Shown in pieces: positions 1 to 9,322 of a DNA stretch of 59,954 nt (the stretch's first letter is position 1; every line of letters begins with the position of its first letter). Both the position numbers and the translations under genes were made by a program. The notes beneath the pieces are model-generated. The model was not told where the DNA came from. It saw only the letters and a list, made by a program, of their open reading frames with translations, and did no database searches. The DNA lies in NCBI GenBank assembly GCA_018716015.1, contig DVKM01000029.1:1-59954 (forward strand), given 5' to 3'. This stretch comes from Candidatus Enterenecus stercoripullorum (GTDB lineage: Bacteria > Bacillota > Clostridia > Oscillospirales > Oscillospiraceae).

Positions 1-1163
<1,163 letters not shown>

Positions 1164-1178
1164 TCTCAAACACTTTGG

Positions 1179-1210
1179 AAATCCCCGCCGAGTGGCGGGG
1201 ATTTCTTTTT
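1179..1210 (+). terminator. Intrinsic terminator of tuf
   Basis: A GC-rich stem (AAATCCCCGCC / GGCGGGGATTT) with a GAGT loop is followed by a T-rich run, 16 bp after the tuf stop codon. Confidence 0.9.
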
Positions 1211-1378
1211 CTCTATGGGATACTTTCAATGATCGTGGGAACAAAAGTCTGCCCCTGTGAGAAATGGAATGGAGCTGCTTTGTGTGGTTTCCTCTGCCCG
1301 ACGGAAGTAACGCTTTTCTTGCCTTCTGGCCCAGCATGTGGTAAACTAAGCAAAAACCATGCTGAAAGGGGGAGCTTG

Positions 1379-2251
1379 ATGGCTGTTACCCTTGTGGCTT
1401 CTTTCTTGCCCGATGAGGCGATCCAAGGCGTCCTCCAGTTCGGAGTGGCCGGGTTCACAGTGGAAAAGCTCTTCGGGGCTGTGATCGCGTCGGTGTTCTG
1501 CCTGCTGGTCATCAAGATTCTGCTGAAGCTCACAGACCGGGCCCTGCGCCGGGTCCACCTGGACAAGACGCTGAAGAAACTGATCCGGGGTGGGCTGAAG
1601 GCCCTGCTGCTCTTTGTGGGCGTGATTGTGGTGCTGGGCTGCCTGGGCATTCCGGTTACCTCCCTGGTGGCATTGCTGTCCGTCATCGGTCTGGCCCTCT
1701 CCCTGGCGGTGCAGAACTTTCTGTCCAATGTGGCGGGGGGACTGCAGCTACTGGTATCCAAGCCTTTTCAGATCGGGGACTATGTGGAGGCGGGAGACTG
1801 CGCCGGCACTGTGCAGGAGATCGGCCTGTTCTACACCAAGCTGAATACAACGGACAACAAGCTGGTGCAGCTGCCCAACAGCGGCATCGTCTCCCAGAAC
1901 ATCATCAACTATTCCAGCGAGGACAGGCGACAGGTGGAGCTGAGACTCAGCGCCAGTTATGACGCGCCGCCGGAGCTGGTGCGCAGGGTGCTGGGCAACC
2001 TGGTGGAGGCCCATCCACTGGCCTGCCGGGAACCCGCCCCACTGATCCATGTCTATGCCTACCGGGACAGCGCCATTGAGTACCTGGTTCGGGTCTGGTG
2101 CGAGAACTCCAATTACTGGACAGTGTATTTTGACCTGATGGATAGCGTCAAACCCGTTTTGGATCGGGCGGGCATCGAGATGACATATCCCCATATCAAT
2201 GTGCATCTGATGGAGGGGCAGGGAAAGAAAGAGGAGGAAACGTCACCATGA
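1379..2251 (+). CDS. MscS-family small-conductance mechanosensitive channel
   Basis: Membrane channel that releases solutes during hypo-osmotic shock. The ORF track opens at 1175, inside the tuf terminator. The ATG at 1379 is preferred because AAAGGGGGAG precedes it and the protein then starts where the family does, giving about 290 residues. Two or three hydrophobic segments occupy roughly residues 25-120. The pore helix TM3 is recognisable (GLALSLAVQNFLSNVAGG), followed by the beta domain (PFQIGDYVE) and a C-terminal alpha/beta domain. The stop overlaps the next start by 4 bp, so the gene is coupled to the two membrane-protein genes downstream. Confidence 0.92.
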   Translation: MAVTLVASFLPDEAIQGVLQFGVAGFTVEKLFGAVIASVFCLLVIKILLKLTDRALRRVHLDKTLKKLIRGGLKALLLFVGVIVVLGCLGIPVTSLVALLSVIGLALSLAVQNFLSNVAGGLQLLVSKPFQIGDYVEAGDCAGTVQEIGLFYTKLNTTDNKLVQLPNSGIVSQNIINYSSEDRRQVELRLSASYDAPPELVRRVLGNLVEAHPLACREPAPLIHVYAYRDSAIEYLVRVWCENSNYWTVYFDLMDSVKPVLDRAGIEMTYPHINVHLMEGQGKKEEETSP

Positions 2252-2940
2252 AAAGCTATCCCCAGGCCGCTAAGGGCCTGTACAAGGTTTTCTTGGGCCA
2301 GGCGCTGTCATCCACCATGGCCGTCCTGATGGCCGGAACCGCGATGGGGAGTATCGCGGCCCTGGCTGGTCTGGTGCTCAATCTGATGGGGCTGTACCAG
2401 GCGAAGGCGGATGACCGTGCTTATGGAATTGCCTTTCTGCTGGCGGCGTCCGCTTTGGCCGTCAATTTTATGTGCAATCTGGTGATCGAGGCCTACCCCT
2501 TCCTTGCCGGCATTGCCAGCCCGGTCAGGATTATGGTCATGATCCTGAACCTGGCCACCCTCTTTTTTGTATGCAAAGCCACCGCCGCCCTGTGCGTAAA
2601 GGTGGGCCAGGAAAAGCCGGCCAGATTCGCACGCCCCACACTGCTGGTCAACGTTTTATGTACGGCTGTATCCGTTGTGTTGACCATCATTTTGATCATT
2701 TCCACAATGGAGGATCTGATCGTGCCGCTGAGCAATCTTGTAATTTTCGTAAGCCTTCTGGGCAGCCTGTTGTATATCCTGTTCCTGTTCCGGGCCGGCA
2801 GGGCGCTGGATCAGGCAGCGGTGAGCGGCAATGGGATCGAAGCGGAAGAAGATTACGGCGACGACGGCTACGGCGATTATGAGGACTACAATGATTATGA
2901 CGACTATGATGACGAGGAAGAGGAGGAGTCGGATTCATGA
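2248..2940 (+). CDS. Polytopic membrane protein with a very acidic C-terminal tail
   Basis: Unknown function. About five or six hydrophobic segments fill residues 15-185. The last 35 or so residues consist almost entirely of Asp, Glu, Tyr and Gly (DYGDDGYGDYEDYNDYDDYD). The N-terminus closely matches that of the next gene (Y-P-x-A-A-x-G-L-Y-K-V-F-L), so the two are tandem paralogs. The next protein lacks the acidic tail. Overlapping start and stop codons with the MscS-type gene upstream suggest co-translation and possibly a shared envelope role; that link is inference. Confidence 0.8.
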   Translation: MKSYPQAAKGLYKVFLGQALSSTMAVLMAGTAMGSIAALAGLVLNLMGLYQAKADDRAYGIAFLLAASALAVNFMCNLVIEAYPFLAGIASPVRIMVMILNLATLFFVCKATAALCVKVGQEKPARFARPTLLVNVLCTAVSVVLTIILIISTMEDLIVPLSNLVIFVSLLGSLLYILFLFRAGRALDQAAVSGNGIEAEEDYGDDGYGDYEDYNDYDDYDDEEEEESDS

Positions 2941-3485
2941 GAAACTATCCCAACGCAGCGCAGGGGCTGTACAAAGTGTTCCTGTCCCAGATTTTGATGA
3001 TCATCGGCGTGCTTACGGCGTTCATTCTGATCGGGGGCATTGTGGCCCTGGTGGGCCAGGTGCTGTATCTGGTGGGGCTGTATCAGGCCAAACAGGATGA
3101 TGAAGGGTATGCGGGGGCATTCAGCCTGGCAATCATCAGCCTGATCGTCAGTTTCCTGGGCGGATTTTTTGGGGATTCGCTGATGGGCAATCTGTTCTCC
3201 CTGATCTCCTCCATTTTGGGATTTGTCATTCTCTACCTGGTGTGCTCCACCACCGCTCTGCTGGTGGGCAGCCTGGGCTTTGACGCCTTAGCCCGCCAGG
3301 GATATATCGTGTGGATGATCAACCTAGTTTGTACCATTGTCAGCGTGATCTGCGGAATTTTGCAGCTTGTTCCAGTGTTGAATCTGCTGACCATACCGGT
3401 TCTGCTGGTCACCGCAATCGCCTCCCTGGTGGGCGGCGTGATGTTTATTCTTTTTGTCTACCGAGCCAGCAAGGCGCTGGCCTGA
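2937..3485 (+). CDS. Polytopic membrane protein, paralog of the preceding gene
   Basis: Function not recognised. The 182 residues are mostly hydrophobic, with four or five probable membrane segments. The opening residues and the LVGLYQAKQDD stretch match the upstream paralog (LMGLYQAKADD). It overlaps the upstream stop by 4 bp and is the last gene of the three-gene unit, which ends at the hairpin at 3498. Confidence 0.8.
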   Translation: MRNYPNAAQGLYKVFLSQILMIIGVLTAFILIGGIVALVGQVLYLVGLYQAKQDDEGYAGAFSLAIISLIVSFLGGFFGDSLMGNLFSLISSILGFVILYLVCSTTALLVGSLGFDALARQGYIVWMINLVCTIVSVICGILQLVPVLNLLTIPVLLVTAIASLVGGVMFILFVYRASKALA

Positions 3486-3497
3486 GAAGATGTGCAG

Positions 3498-3531
3498 CGG
3501 CCCCAGGCAGCCATGCCTGGGGCCGAATTTT
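3498..3531. terminator. Bidirectional terminator between convergent genes
   Basis: CGGCCCCAGGC and GCCTGGGGCCG form an 11-bp stem around a short loop, followed on the + strand by AATTTT. It serves the rightward membrane-protein unit and touches the end of the leftward DUF4830 gene. Confidence 0.8.
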
Positions 3532-4084
3532 AGGGCTCTGAAGAGGCAACGGGCTGGGTGCCGCCGGGGGCCGGGGTGCCGCTGGGCGCGGCGCTGGCAT
3601 CCGGGCTGGCAGAGGGCTGGGGCATGGACAGACTGTGGACAAAGCTACCACTGGCGGACTGCACCTGCCCGCCAATGACCCGGTTGCGGTATACCAGCAG
3701 GGCGGCCTGGACGGCGTCCTCGCCGGTGGGGTAGTTGGTGATCTCATAGACATAGCGCTTGACCCGTTTGCCGCAGTAGTTGGTGAGGTCGAAGCCCTGC
3801 TCCGACTGCAGCGCCAGGTAGGAGGCATAGCTTTCGTCAAAGGTCTCCGGGATGAGAAGCTCCTCGGTGCTGATGGGCTGGGCGGAGACCTGCCATCCCA
3901 GACCGGCGAGATAGGCGATCCGGTCGTCGTTGTCCCGGATGTTGGATACCTCGGCCGCCGTGGTCACCGCCCGCTGGCCCAGCGTGAGGGCCAGGGCGAC
4001 GATCACCGCCAGGCAGCAGCACAGGGTGGTGATAGCCCCGGCCAGCAGACGCTTTTTGGGGATCCGCGCCGTCATGATGAACAT
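3530..4084 (-). CDS. DUF4830-domain membrane-anchored protein
   Basis: Unknown function. After a short basic N-terminus, residues 14-36 form a hydrophobic segment (signal anchor or uncleaved signal). The remaining 145 residues should be extracytoplasmic. Residues 50-125 (from NDDRIAYLAGLGW to the EITNYP region) match my recollection of the DUF4830 domain, common in Oscillospiraceae. The C-terminus is a low-complexity Pro/Ser/Ala/Gly tail. The gene is monocistronic, convergent with the membrane-protein unit and divergent from the pseudouridine synthase gene. Confidence 0.75.
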   Translation of the reverse strand: MFIMTARIPKKRLLAGAITTLCCCLAVIVALALTLGQRAVTTAAEVSNIRDNDDRIAYLAGLGWQVSAQPISTEELLIPETFDESYASYLALQSEQGFDLTNYCGKRVKRYVYEITNYPTGEDAVQAALLVYRNRVIGGQVQSASGSFVHSLSMPQPSASPDASAAPSGTPAPGGTQPVASSEP

Positions 4085-4224
4085 ACCGAACCACTCCGTT
4101 TCACAAATAGGTTGGGCTACATTGATACCTATGTAGGTTCGGAGGGGAATATGTTATATAGGAGAAAAGAAACTTCCGGGCTGCCGCACGCCTGCGGCCA
4201 GGGCCGGAACGAGGGGGAGAAGAT

Positions 4225-4929
4225 ATGGAGCGGCTGGATAAACGCCTGTCGTCCACGGGCCGGTGGAGCAGGAAGGAGGCCCGGGAGCTGATCCGCGCCG
4301 GCCGGGTGCGGGTGGACGGGCAGGTGGTTCGCGCCCCGGAGGAAAAGGTGGGGCGGCAGGTTCCGGTCATGGTGGACGGGGAGGACGTCGGGGGCGGCGG
4401 TCCGGTTTACCTGATGATGAATAAGCCCGCTGGCCTGGTGTCCGCCACCGAGGATCCCAGGCAGGAGACGGTGCTCTCTCTGCTGCCGGAGCGGTACCGG
4501 CGCCTGGGGCTGTTTCCAGCGGGCCGGCTGGATAAGGATACCGAGGGCCTGCTGCTGCTCACCAACGACGGCCCCTTGGCCCACCGGCTGCTGGCCCCCA
4601 AAAACCATGTGGACAAGGTGTACTATCTGGAAGTGGACGGCGCGCTGGATGAGGCGGACTGCCGGGTGGTGGCAGAGGGGATGACCCTGCCGGACGGGCT
4701 GACGTGCCTGCCGGGAAAATTGGAACCATTTCCCGGGGAAAACCGAGGATATATCACCATTCGGGAGGGGAAATATCATCAGATTAAGCGGATGATGGAG
4801 GCCCTGGGCAAGCCGGTTACCTATCTGAAGCGGGTTAGATTTGGCCCGCTGACGCTGGATGAAACCTTGGAAAAGGGTGGTTGGAGAGCACTAACGGAGG
4901 AGGAAATTCGGGTTCTTTTTGGGCAATGA
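4225..4929 (+). CDS. RsuA/RluB-family rRNA pseudouridine synthase
   Basis: Isomerises a uridine in rRNA to pseudouridine; the RsuA subgroup acts on 16S U516. An S4 RNA-binding domain covers residues 1-50 (S-R-K-E-A-R-E-L-I-x-x-G-R-V-x-V-D-G). The catalytic domain follows, with the motif GRLDKDTEGLLLLT, whose Asp is the expected nucleophile. The late motif GKYHQIKRM is also typical. The 234 residues match RsuA size. RBS GAGGGGGAG lies just upstream of the ATG. I assign the family confidently, but not the exact target base. Confidence 0.92.
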   Translation: MERLDKRLSSTGRWSRKEARELIRAGRVRVDGQVVRAPEEKVGRQVPVMVDGEDVGGGGPVYLMMNKPAGLVSATEDPRQETVLSLLPERYRRLGLFPAGRLDKDTEGLLLLTNDGPLAHRLLAPKNHVDKVYYLEVDGALDEADCRVVAEGMTLPDGLTCLPGKLEPFPGENRGYITIREGKYHQIKRMMEALGKPVTYLKRVRFGPLTLDETLEKGGWRALTEEEIRVLFGQ

Positions 4930-4973
4930 AACAAAAGTTGTGGCAAATTCAACAAAAAAATTTGAAGAAACTA

Positions 4974-5002
4974 TTGAAATCGGCAAGATAAGCGGATATA
5001 AT
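4974..5002 (+). promoter_or_regulatory. Sigma-A promoter for the CdaR/PucR-type gene
   Basis: TTGAAA and TATAAT are separated by 17 bp. The start codon at 5079 lies about 70 bp downstream. Confidence 0.75.
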
Positions 5003-5078
5003 GAATTCACTTGAACTTGATCTGTTCAATTTGACGGAGCCGGGGAGGGTTCCTTGGCGAAGAAAGGGGAAATAGAAA

Positions 5079-6170
5079 ATGTCCAGCCGGATTTTTCAGA
5101 GCATCGTTTTGCAAATGAAAGACTGTTCCGACAGGGCTGTGGGCGTCATTGACGAGCAGGGCACCGTGGTGGCCTGCAATGACCTGCCCTGTATCGGTGA
5201 GAAGTGGAGCAATGTGGCGGCGATGCTGGCCACGGAACAGGACGCCCTTGTGGTGAACAATGGCTATACCTTCAAGACGCTGCCGGGCTGGAACGGCCAG
5301 TTTGACTATGCCGCCTTTGCCAGGGGGGAGGACGAGCAGGCCGCGCTGATCTGTTCCATGGCAGTGATCGCCCTGAACGGGGCCAAGACCTACTATGAGG
5401 AGAAGCACGACGAGGCGACCTTTGTGAAGAATATCCTGTGTGACAACATTCTGCTGGGAGACATCTATGTCCGGGCCAAAGAGCTGCACTTTGTCTCCGA
5501 GGTGCCCCGGGCGGTGATCCTGGTGCGCCAGCTGGGCACCCCTGACGTGGCTGCCATTGACGTGATCTCCGGGCTGTTCCCGGACCGTCAGAACGACTAT
5601 GTGCTGTCCATCAGCGAGACGGATGTGGCGCTGGTCAAGCAGCTGGGGGAGAATGCCGACTCTCGGGAGGTGCAGAAGATCGCCCAGACCGTGCAGGAGG
5701 CCCTGACCCGGGAGCTGGGGATCAAGACCGTGGTGGGTGTGGGCACTATCGTCAACCATGTCCGGGATCTGGCCCGGGCCTATAAAGAGGCCCAGGTGGC
5801 TATCGACGTGGGTAAGGTGTTCGATACCGAGCGGTCTATCATCAACTATGAGAATCTGGGGATCGGCCGCCTGATCTATCAGCTGCCCACCACCCTGTGT
5901 GAGATGTTCCTCCAGGAGGTCTTTAAGAAGAACCCCATCGACGCGCTGGATCAGGAGACTCTGTTCACCATCAACAAGTTTTTTGAGAACAACCTGAACG
6001 TGTCCGAGACAGCCCGAAAGCTGTTCGTACATCGCAATACCTTGGTTTACCGGTTGGAGAAGATCAAGAAGCTCACCGGCCTGGACCTGCGGGAGTTTGA
6101 CGATGCCATCACCTTCAATGTGGCGCTGATGGTCAAAAAGTACCTGGTCTCCCGAGGAATCGACTCCTGA
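5079..6170 (+). CDS. CdaR/PucR-family transcriptional regulator
   Basis: Cytoplasmic DNA-binding regulator. The C-terminal 60 residues form the PucR-type helix-turn-helix (NVSETARKLFVHRNTLVYRL), followed by the usual LTGLDLREFDDAITF tail. The middle resembles the GGDEF-like domain of this family, and residues 1-120 look like a small sensor domain. The length of 363 aa is typical of the shorter CdaR-like regulators. No adjacent sugar-diacid or purine pathway gene identifies a ligand. It is monocistronic, between its own promoter and terminator. Confidence 0.85.
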   Translation: MSSRIFQSIVLQMKDCSDRAVGVIDEQGTVVACNDLPCIGEKWSNVAAMLATEQDALVVNNGYTFKTLPGWNGQFDYAAFARGEDEQAALICSMAVIALNGAKTYYEEKHDEATFVKNILCDNILLGDIYVRAKELHFVSEVPRAVILVRQLGTPDVAAIDVISGLFPDRQNDYVLSISETDVALVKQLGENADSREVQKIAQTVQEALTRELGIKTVVGVGTIVNHVRDLARAYKEAQVAIDVGKVFDTERSIINYENLGIGRLIYQLPTTLCEMFLQEVFKKNPIDALDQETLFTINKFFENNLNVSETARKLFVHRNTLVYRLEKIKKLTGLDLREFDDAITFNVALMVKKYLVSRGIDS

Positions 6171-6184
6171 GGTGGACTGCCCCA

Positions 6185-6219
6185 GCGCCGCCGCGTATTC
6201 AATGCGGCGGCGCCTTTTT
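6185..6219 (+). terminator. Intrinsic terminator after the CdaR/PucR-type gene
   Basis: A perfect 10-bp stem GCGCCGCCGC / GCGGCGGCGC with a 9-nt loop is followed by CTTTTTG. Confidence 0.92.
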
Positions 6220-6307
6220 GTAACCCTTTGTTTCTTTTGCGGCGGGTCCCCGGAGAAAAAGTTGACATAACAATATGGCGGATTTTGTGGATATCAGGGA
6301 TATTATG

Positions 6308-6336
6308 TTGACACCGCGGGAATTACCCTATATAAT
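6308..6336 (+). promoter_or_regulatory. Consensus sigma-A promoter of the ftsEX operon
   Basis: TTGACA, a 17-bp spacer and TATAAT both match consensus. The site lies about 55 bp before the ftsE start. A second TTGACA at 6262 has no good -10 partner. Confidence 0.9.
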
Positions 6337-6393
6337 GAGGAATAGTTACGCAGCATCCCATAAGTTACAAAGCGGTTACAGGGGGGCCCTTTT

Positions 6394-7086
6394 ATGATAC
6401 GGCTCATGGACGTATTCAAGGAATACGACAATGGAACCAAGGCGCTCAAGGGTATCAACCTGCGCATCGACGACGGAGAGTTCGTCTTTCTGGTGGGCCC
6501 TTCTGGTTCTGGAAAATCTACCATCATCAAGCTGCTCACGGCGGAGGTGTCCGCCACCCAAGGCCGGGTGATGGTCAATGGCTATAATCTGAACAACATC
6601 CGCCAGTGGCAGATCCCCCATATGCGCCGTACCCTTGGCGTCATTTTCCAGGACTTCCGGCTGATCGAGAAAAAGACGGTGCGCAGCAACCTGGAGTTCG
6701 TCATGCGGATCATTGGTGCCAGCCCCCGGGAGATGCGCCGGCGGATTCCCTATGTCCTGGATCTGGTGGGGCTGGGGGACAAGGCGGATGTGTATCCCAA
6801 TGAGATGAGCGGTGGTGAACAGCAGCGGGTGGCCATCGCCCGGGCGCTGATCAACAACCCCCAGATGATCATTGCCGACGAGCCCACGGGAAATCTGGAC
6901 CCCCAGCGCTCCCTGGAGATCATGACGCTGCTGGAGCGGATCAATTCCATGGGTACCACCATGCTGGTGGTCACCCATGAGAAGGAGTTGGTCAACCGTT
7001 TCTCCAAGCGGGTGGTGGCCATCCAAAACGGGGAGCTGGCCAGCGACGAGCGGGGGGGATATTATCAGTATGAAAAATCGGTTTAA
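6394..7086 (+). CDS. ftsE: Cell-division ATP-binding protein FtsE
   Basis: ATPase of the FtsEX complex, which uses ATP hydrolysis at the septum to activate a peptidoglycan hydrolase through FtsX. Visible motifs are Walker A GPSGSGKST (about residue 36), the signature MSGGEQQRVAIARAL, Walker B MIIADEPTGNLDP and the H-loop VVTHE. At 230 aa it is normal length. ftsX starts 17 bp before its stop, so the two are translationally coupled. The adjacent M23 hydrolase gene supports the division role. Confidence 0.97.
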   Translation: MIRLMDVFKEYDNGTKALKGINLRIDDGEFVFLVGPSGSGKSTIIKLLTAEVSATQGRVMVNGYNLNNIRQWQIPHMRRTLGVIFQDFRLIEKKTVRSNLEFVMRIIGASPREMRRRIPYVLDLVGLGDKADVYPNEMSGGEQQRVAIARALINNPQMIIADEPTGNLDPQRSLEIMTLLERINSMGTTMLVVTHEKELVNRFSKRVVAIQNGELASDERGGYYQYEKSV

Positions 7087-7960
7087 TATCGGCTACTTCA
7101 TTACCGAGGGCTTTCGCAGTATTTTTGCTCACGGGCTGATGTCCTTTGCTGCGGTGTGCATGATTGTGGCCTGCCTGCTCATCATGGGCTCCTTTTCCCT
7201 GGTGGCCATCAACGCCGAGCGGATGCTCAGCCAGGCGGAGGATGACAACGAGTTTCTGGCCATCATCGACGAGACCTATACGGATGCGCAGATCGGGCAG
7301 CTTCAGGCCCAAATTGAGGGTGTGAGCAACGTGGCTTCTGTCACCTTCATCACCCGGGAGGAGGCCAAGGCGAACTACCTGGGCGATTATGCCGACGAGG
7401 GGCTGTATGCCGACATTCCCGACGAGGTGTTTCGGGACCGCTTTTCCGTCCATGTGGTGGATCTGGAGCTGTTTAGCCAGACGGTGGCAGAGGTGGATGC
7501 CCTGACTGGGGTGGTCAGTATCCGGGCTATGGGCGAGCTAGCGGACGGCTTTGTCACGGTGCGCAATGTGGCCACCGCCCTGGCTACCGCGCTGGTGCTG
7601 ATTCTGGCGGCGGTGTCCCTGTTCATTATTTCCAACACCATCCGGCTGGCCACCTTCGCCCGGCGGGAGGAGATCGCCATCATGAAGATGTGCGGCGCCA
7701 CCAACGGGTTTGTCCGCTGGCCCTTTGTCTTTGAAGGGTTGATGCTGGGCCTGACGGGGGCGGTGATCGCGTTTTTTGTCCAGTGGGGCATCTATGCCGC
7801 CATTTACCGGGCGGTGGTGGCCAATGGGGCCATCGGGATGTTTCCCCTGTTGAGCTTTGGGGCCATTTGGGCTCCGGTGCTGGGTGTCTTTCTGCTGGCC
7901 GGCGCGCTCATCGGCGCGTGCGGTTCCGGCTTCGCAATTCGCCGATTCCTTCAGGTGTGA
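7070..7960 (+). CDS. ftsX: Cell-division permease-like protein FtsX
   Basis: Membrane partner of FtsE that relays ATPase motion to an extracellular hydrolase. The true start is the ATG at 7070 (MKNRFNIGYF), 31 codons inside the ORF-track call. An N-terminal TM segment (about 20-45) is followed by an extracytoplasmic domain of about 120 residues. Three C-terminal TM segments follow, with the FtsX/MacB-type stretch FARREEIAIMKMCGATNGFVRWPF. The length is 296 aa. RBS is the G-rich stretch just upstream, inside ftsE. Confidence 0.96.
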   Translation: MKNRFNIGYFITEGFRSIFAHGLMSFAAVCMIVACLLIMGSFSLVAINAERMLSQAEDDNEFLAIIDETYTDAQIGQLQAQIEGVSNVASVTFITREEAKANYLGDYADEGLYADIPDEVFRDRFSVHVVDLELFSQTVAEVDALTGVVSIRAMGELADGFVTVRNVATALATALVLILAAVSLFIISNTIRLATFARREEIAIMKMCGATNGFVRWPFVFEGLMLGLTGAVIAFFVQWGIYAAIYRAVVANGAIGMFPLLSFGAIWAPVLGVFLLAGALIGACGSGFAIRRFLQV

Positions 7961-7973
7961 AAAGGAGGCTCTT

Positions 7974-9203
7974 ATGAAGAAGAAAACACAGCGTATCATT
8001 GTGATCATCATGGCCCTGGCCCTGCTGGTTTCCGTTTTGGTGCCTGCCCTGGGCACGCTGGCGGCGGCGTCCATCACTCAGGGGGATATTGACGAGCTGG
8101 AAAACGAGCTCAGCGAGATCACTCAAGAGAAGGAAGAGGTACAGCAGGAACTGGACTCTATCCGGAATGACCTGGATCAGGCGGAGGAGCAGGTGAATCT
8201 GATCCAGAGCCATCTGCTCCTCACTGAGGAGCAGATCTCCGCCAGCCAACTGCTGCTGGACGAGTATGACGCCCAGATCGCTCAGAAGGAGAGTGAGATC
8301 GCCCAGCTGGAGGAGCAGGAGGCGGAGCAGTACGAGGAGTTCTACACCCAGGTACGCTGGCTGGAGGAGACGGGCCCTGTGTCCTATCTGGCGGTCTTCT
8401 TCCAGGCGTCCAGCTTCTCCGAGATGCTGGACTACGCCATGCTGATGCTGGATATTATGGATTACAGCGAGCGGATCATCACCCAGCTGGAGCAGACCCA
8501 GGCAGAGCTGGACGCGGCCCGGGGCGAGCTCCAGGACTCCCGGGACGCCCAGGCTCTGGTTCAGGCGGAGCTGGAAGCCCAGCAGGCGGAGCTTGCCGCC
8601 CGGCGGCAGGAGGCTCAGGCGCTATACGCCAGCATTGCCCAGACAGAGGCGGAGCTGGTGGCGAAGGAACAGCAGCTGGCGATAGACGAGGCGGAGATGG
8701 CCGATGCCCTGGAAGAGGCGGAGCGGAAGTACGCCGAGCAGATCGCCAACGCCAACGGGAATAACGACGGGGTGTACGCCTGGCCGCTGCCTGGCTACTA
8801 TAACATCTCTTCCCGCTTTGGCTACCGTATCCATCCCATCTATGGCACATCGGATAACCACCTGGGCAACGACGTGCCTGCCCCCGCCTGGACCCCCATC
8901 CTGGCGGCTCAGGACGGGGTGGTCACCTTGTCTCGGTATAACTCCTCCTATGGCAACTACTGCATCATCAACCACGGAGGGGGCTACTCCACCCTGTACG
9001 CCCACCAGATTACCTTGCCCCTCGTGTCCGAGGGGGACACGGTGACCAAGGGCCAGGTCATCGGCTACATCGGTACCTCCGGGGACTCCACCGGCTACCA
9101 CCTGCACTTTGAATTGCGCATCAACGGCACCCGGGGCGACTCCCTCATGTTGTACCCCGGCATGACTTTCTATTGGAAAGGAAGCCCGATTCAGGGCGGC
9201 TGA
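7974..9203 (+). CDS. EnvC/PcsB-like murein hydrolase with M23 (LytM) domain
   Basis: Secreted peptidoglycan hydrolase, probably activated by FtsEX. Start at 7974 after AAAGGAGG. Residues 1-30 are a signal peptide ending near TLAAAS. Residues 35-255 are a long Glu/Gln/Ala-rich coiled coil, as in EnvC, CwlO and PcsB. The C-terminal M23 domain (about 275-390) has the zinc ligands HLGND and HLHFE, so it looks catalytically intact, unlike the degenerate LytM regulators. It lies 13 bp after ftsX, in the classic ftsE-ftsX-hydrolase order. Confidence 0.93.
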   Translation: MKKKTQRIIVIIMALALLVSVLVPALGTLAAASITQGDIDELENELSEITQEKEEVQQELDSIRNDLDQAEEQVNLIQSHLLLTEEQISASQLLLDEYDAQIAQKESEIAQLEEQEAEQYEEFYTQVRWLEETGPVSYLAVFFQASSFSEMLDYAMLMLDIMDYSERIITQLEQTQAELDAARGELQDSRDAQALVQAELEAQQAELAARRQEAQALYASIAQTEAELVAKEQQLAIDEAEMADALEEAERKYAEQIANANGNNDGVYAWPLPGYYNISSRFGYRIHPIYGTSDNHLGNDVPAPAWTPILAAQDGVVTLSRYNSSYGNYCIINHGGGYSTLYAHQITLPLVSEGDTVTKGQVIGYIGTSGDSTGYHLHFELRINGTRGDSLMLYPGMTFYWKGSPIQGG

Positions 9204-9322
9204 ACAGGGATTGATAGGCTTTGTTTTCAAGGATGAGAGGCGTGGGCGGGGCCCGCGCCTCTTGTAACATCAGGAGCGGAATTCAGATAAAATTCAGTAT
9301 TGCTCTAAGGAGGTGCAGTCAC

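Noticed and set aside
5007-6032. 341-aa antisense ORF
   Set aside because: Opposite the CdaR/PucR-type gene, with low-complexity Gly/His/Gln content.
6262-6290. Second promoter upstream of ftsE starting at TTGACA 6262
   Set aside because: No acceptable -10 hexamer 16-18 bp downstream; the promoter at 6308 fits far better.
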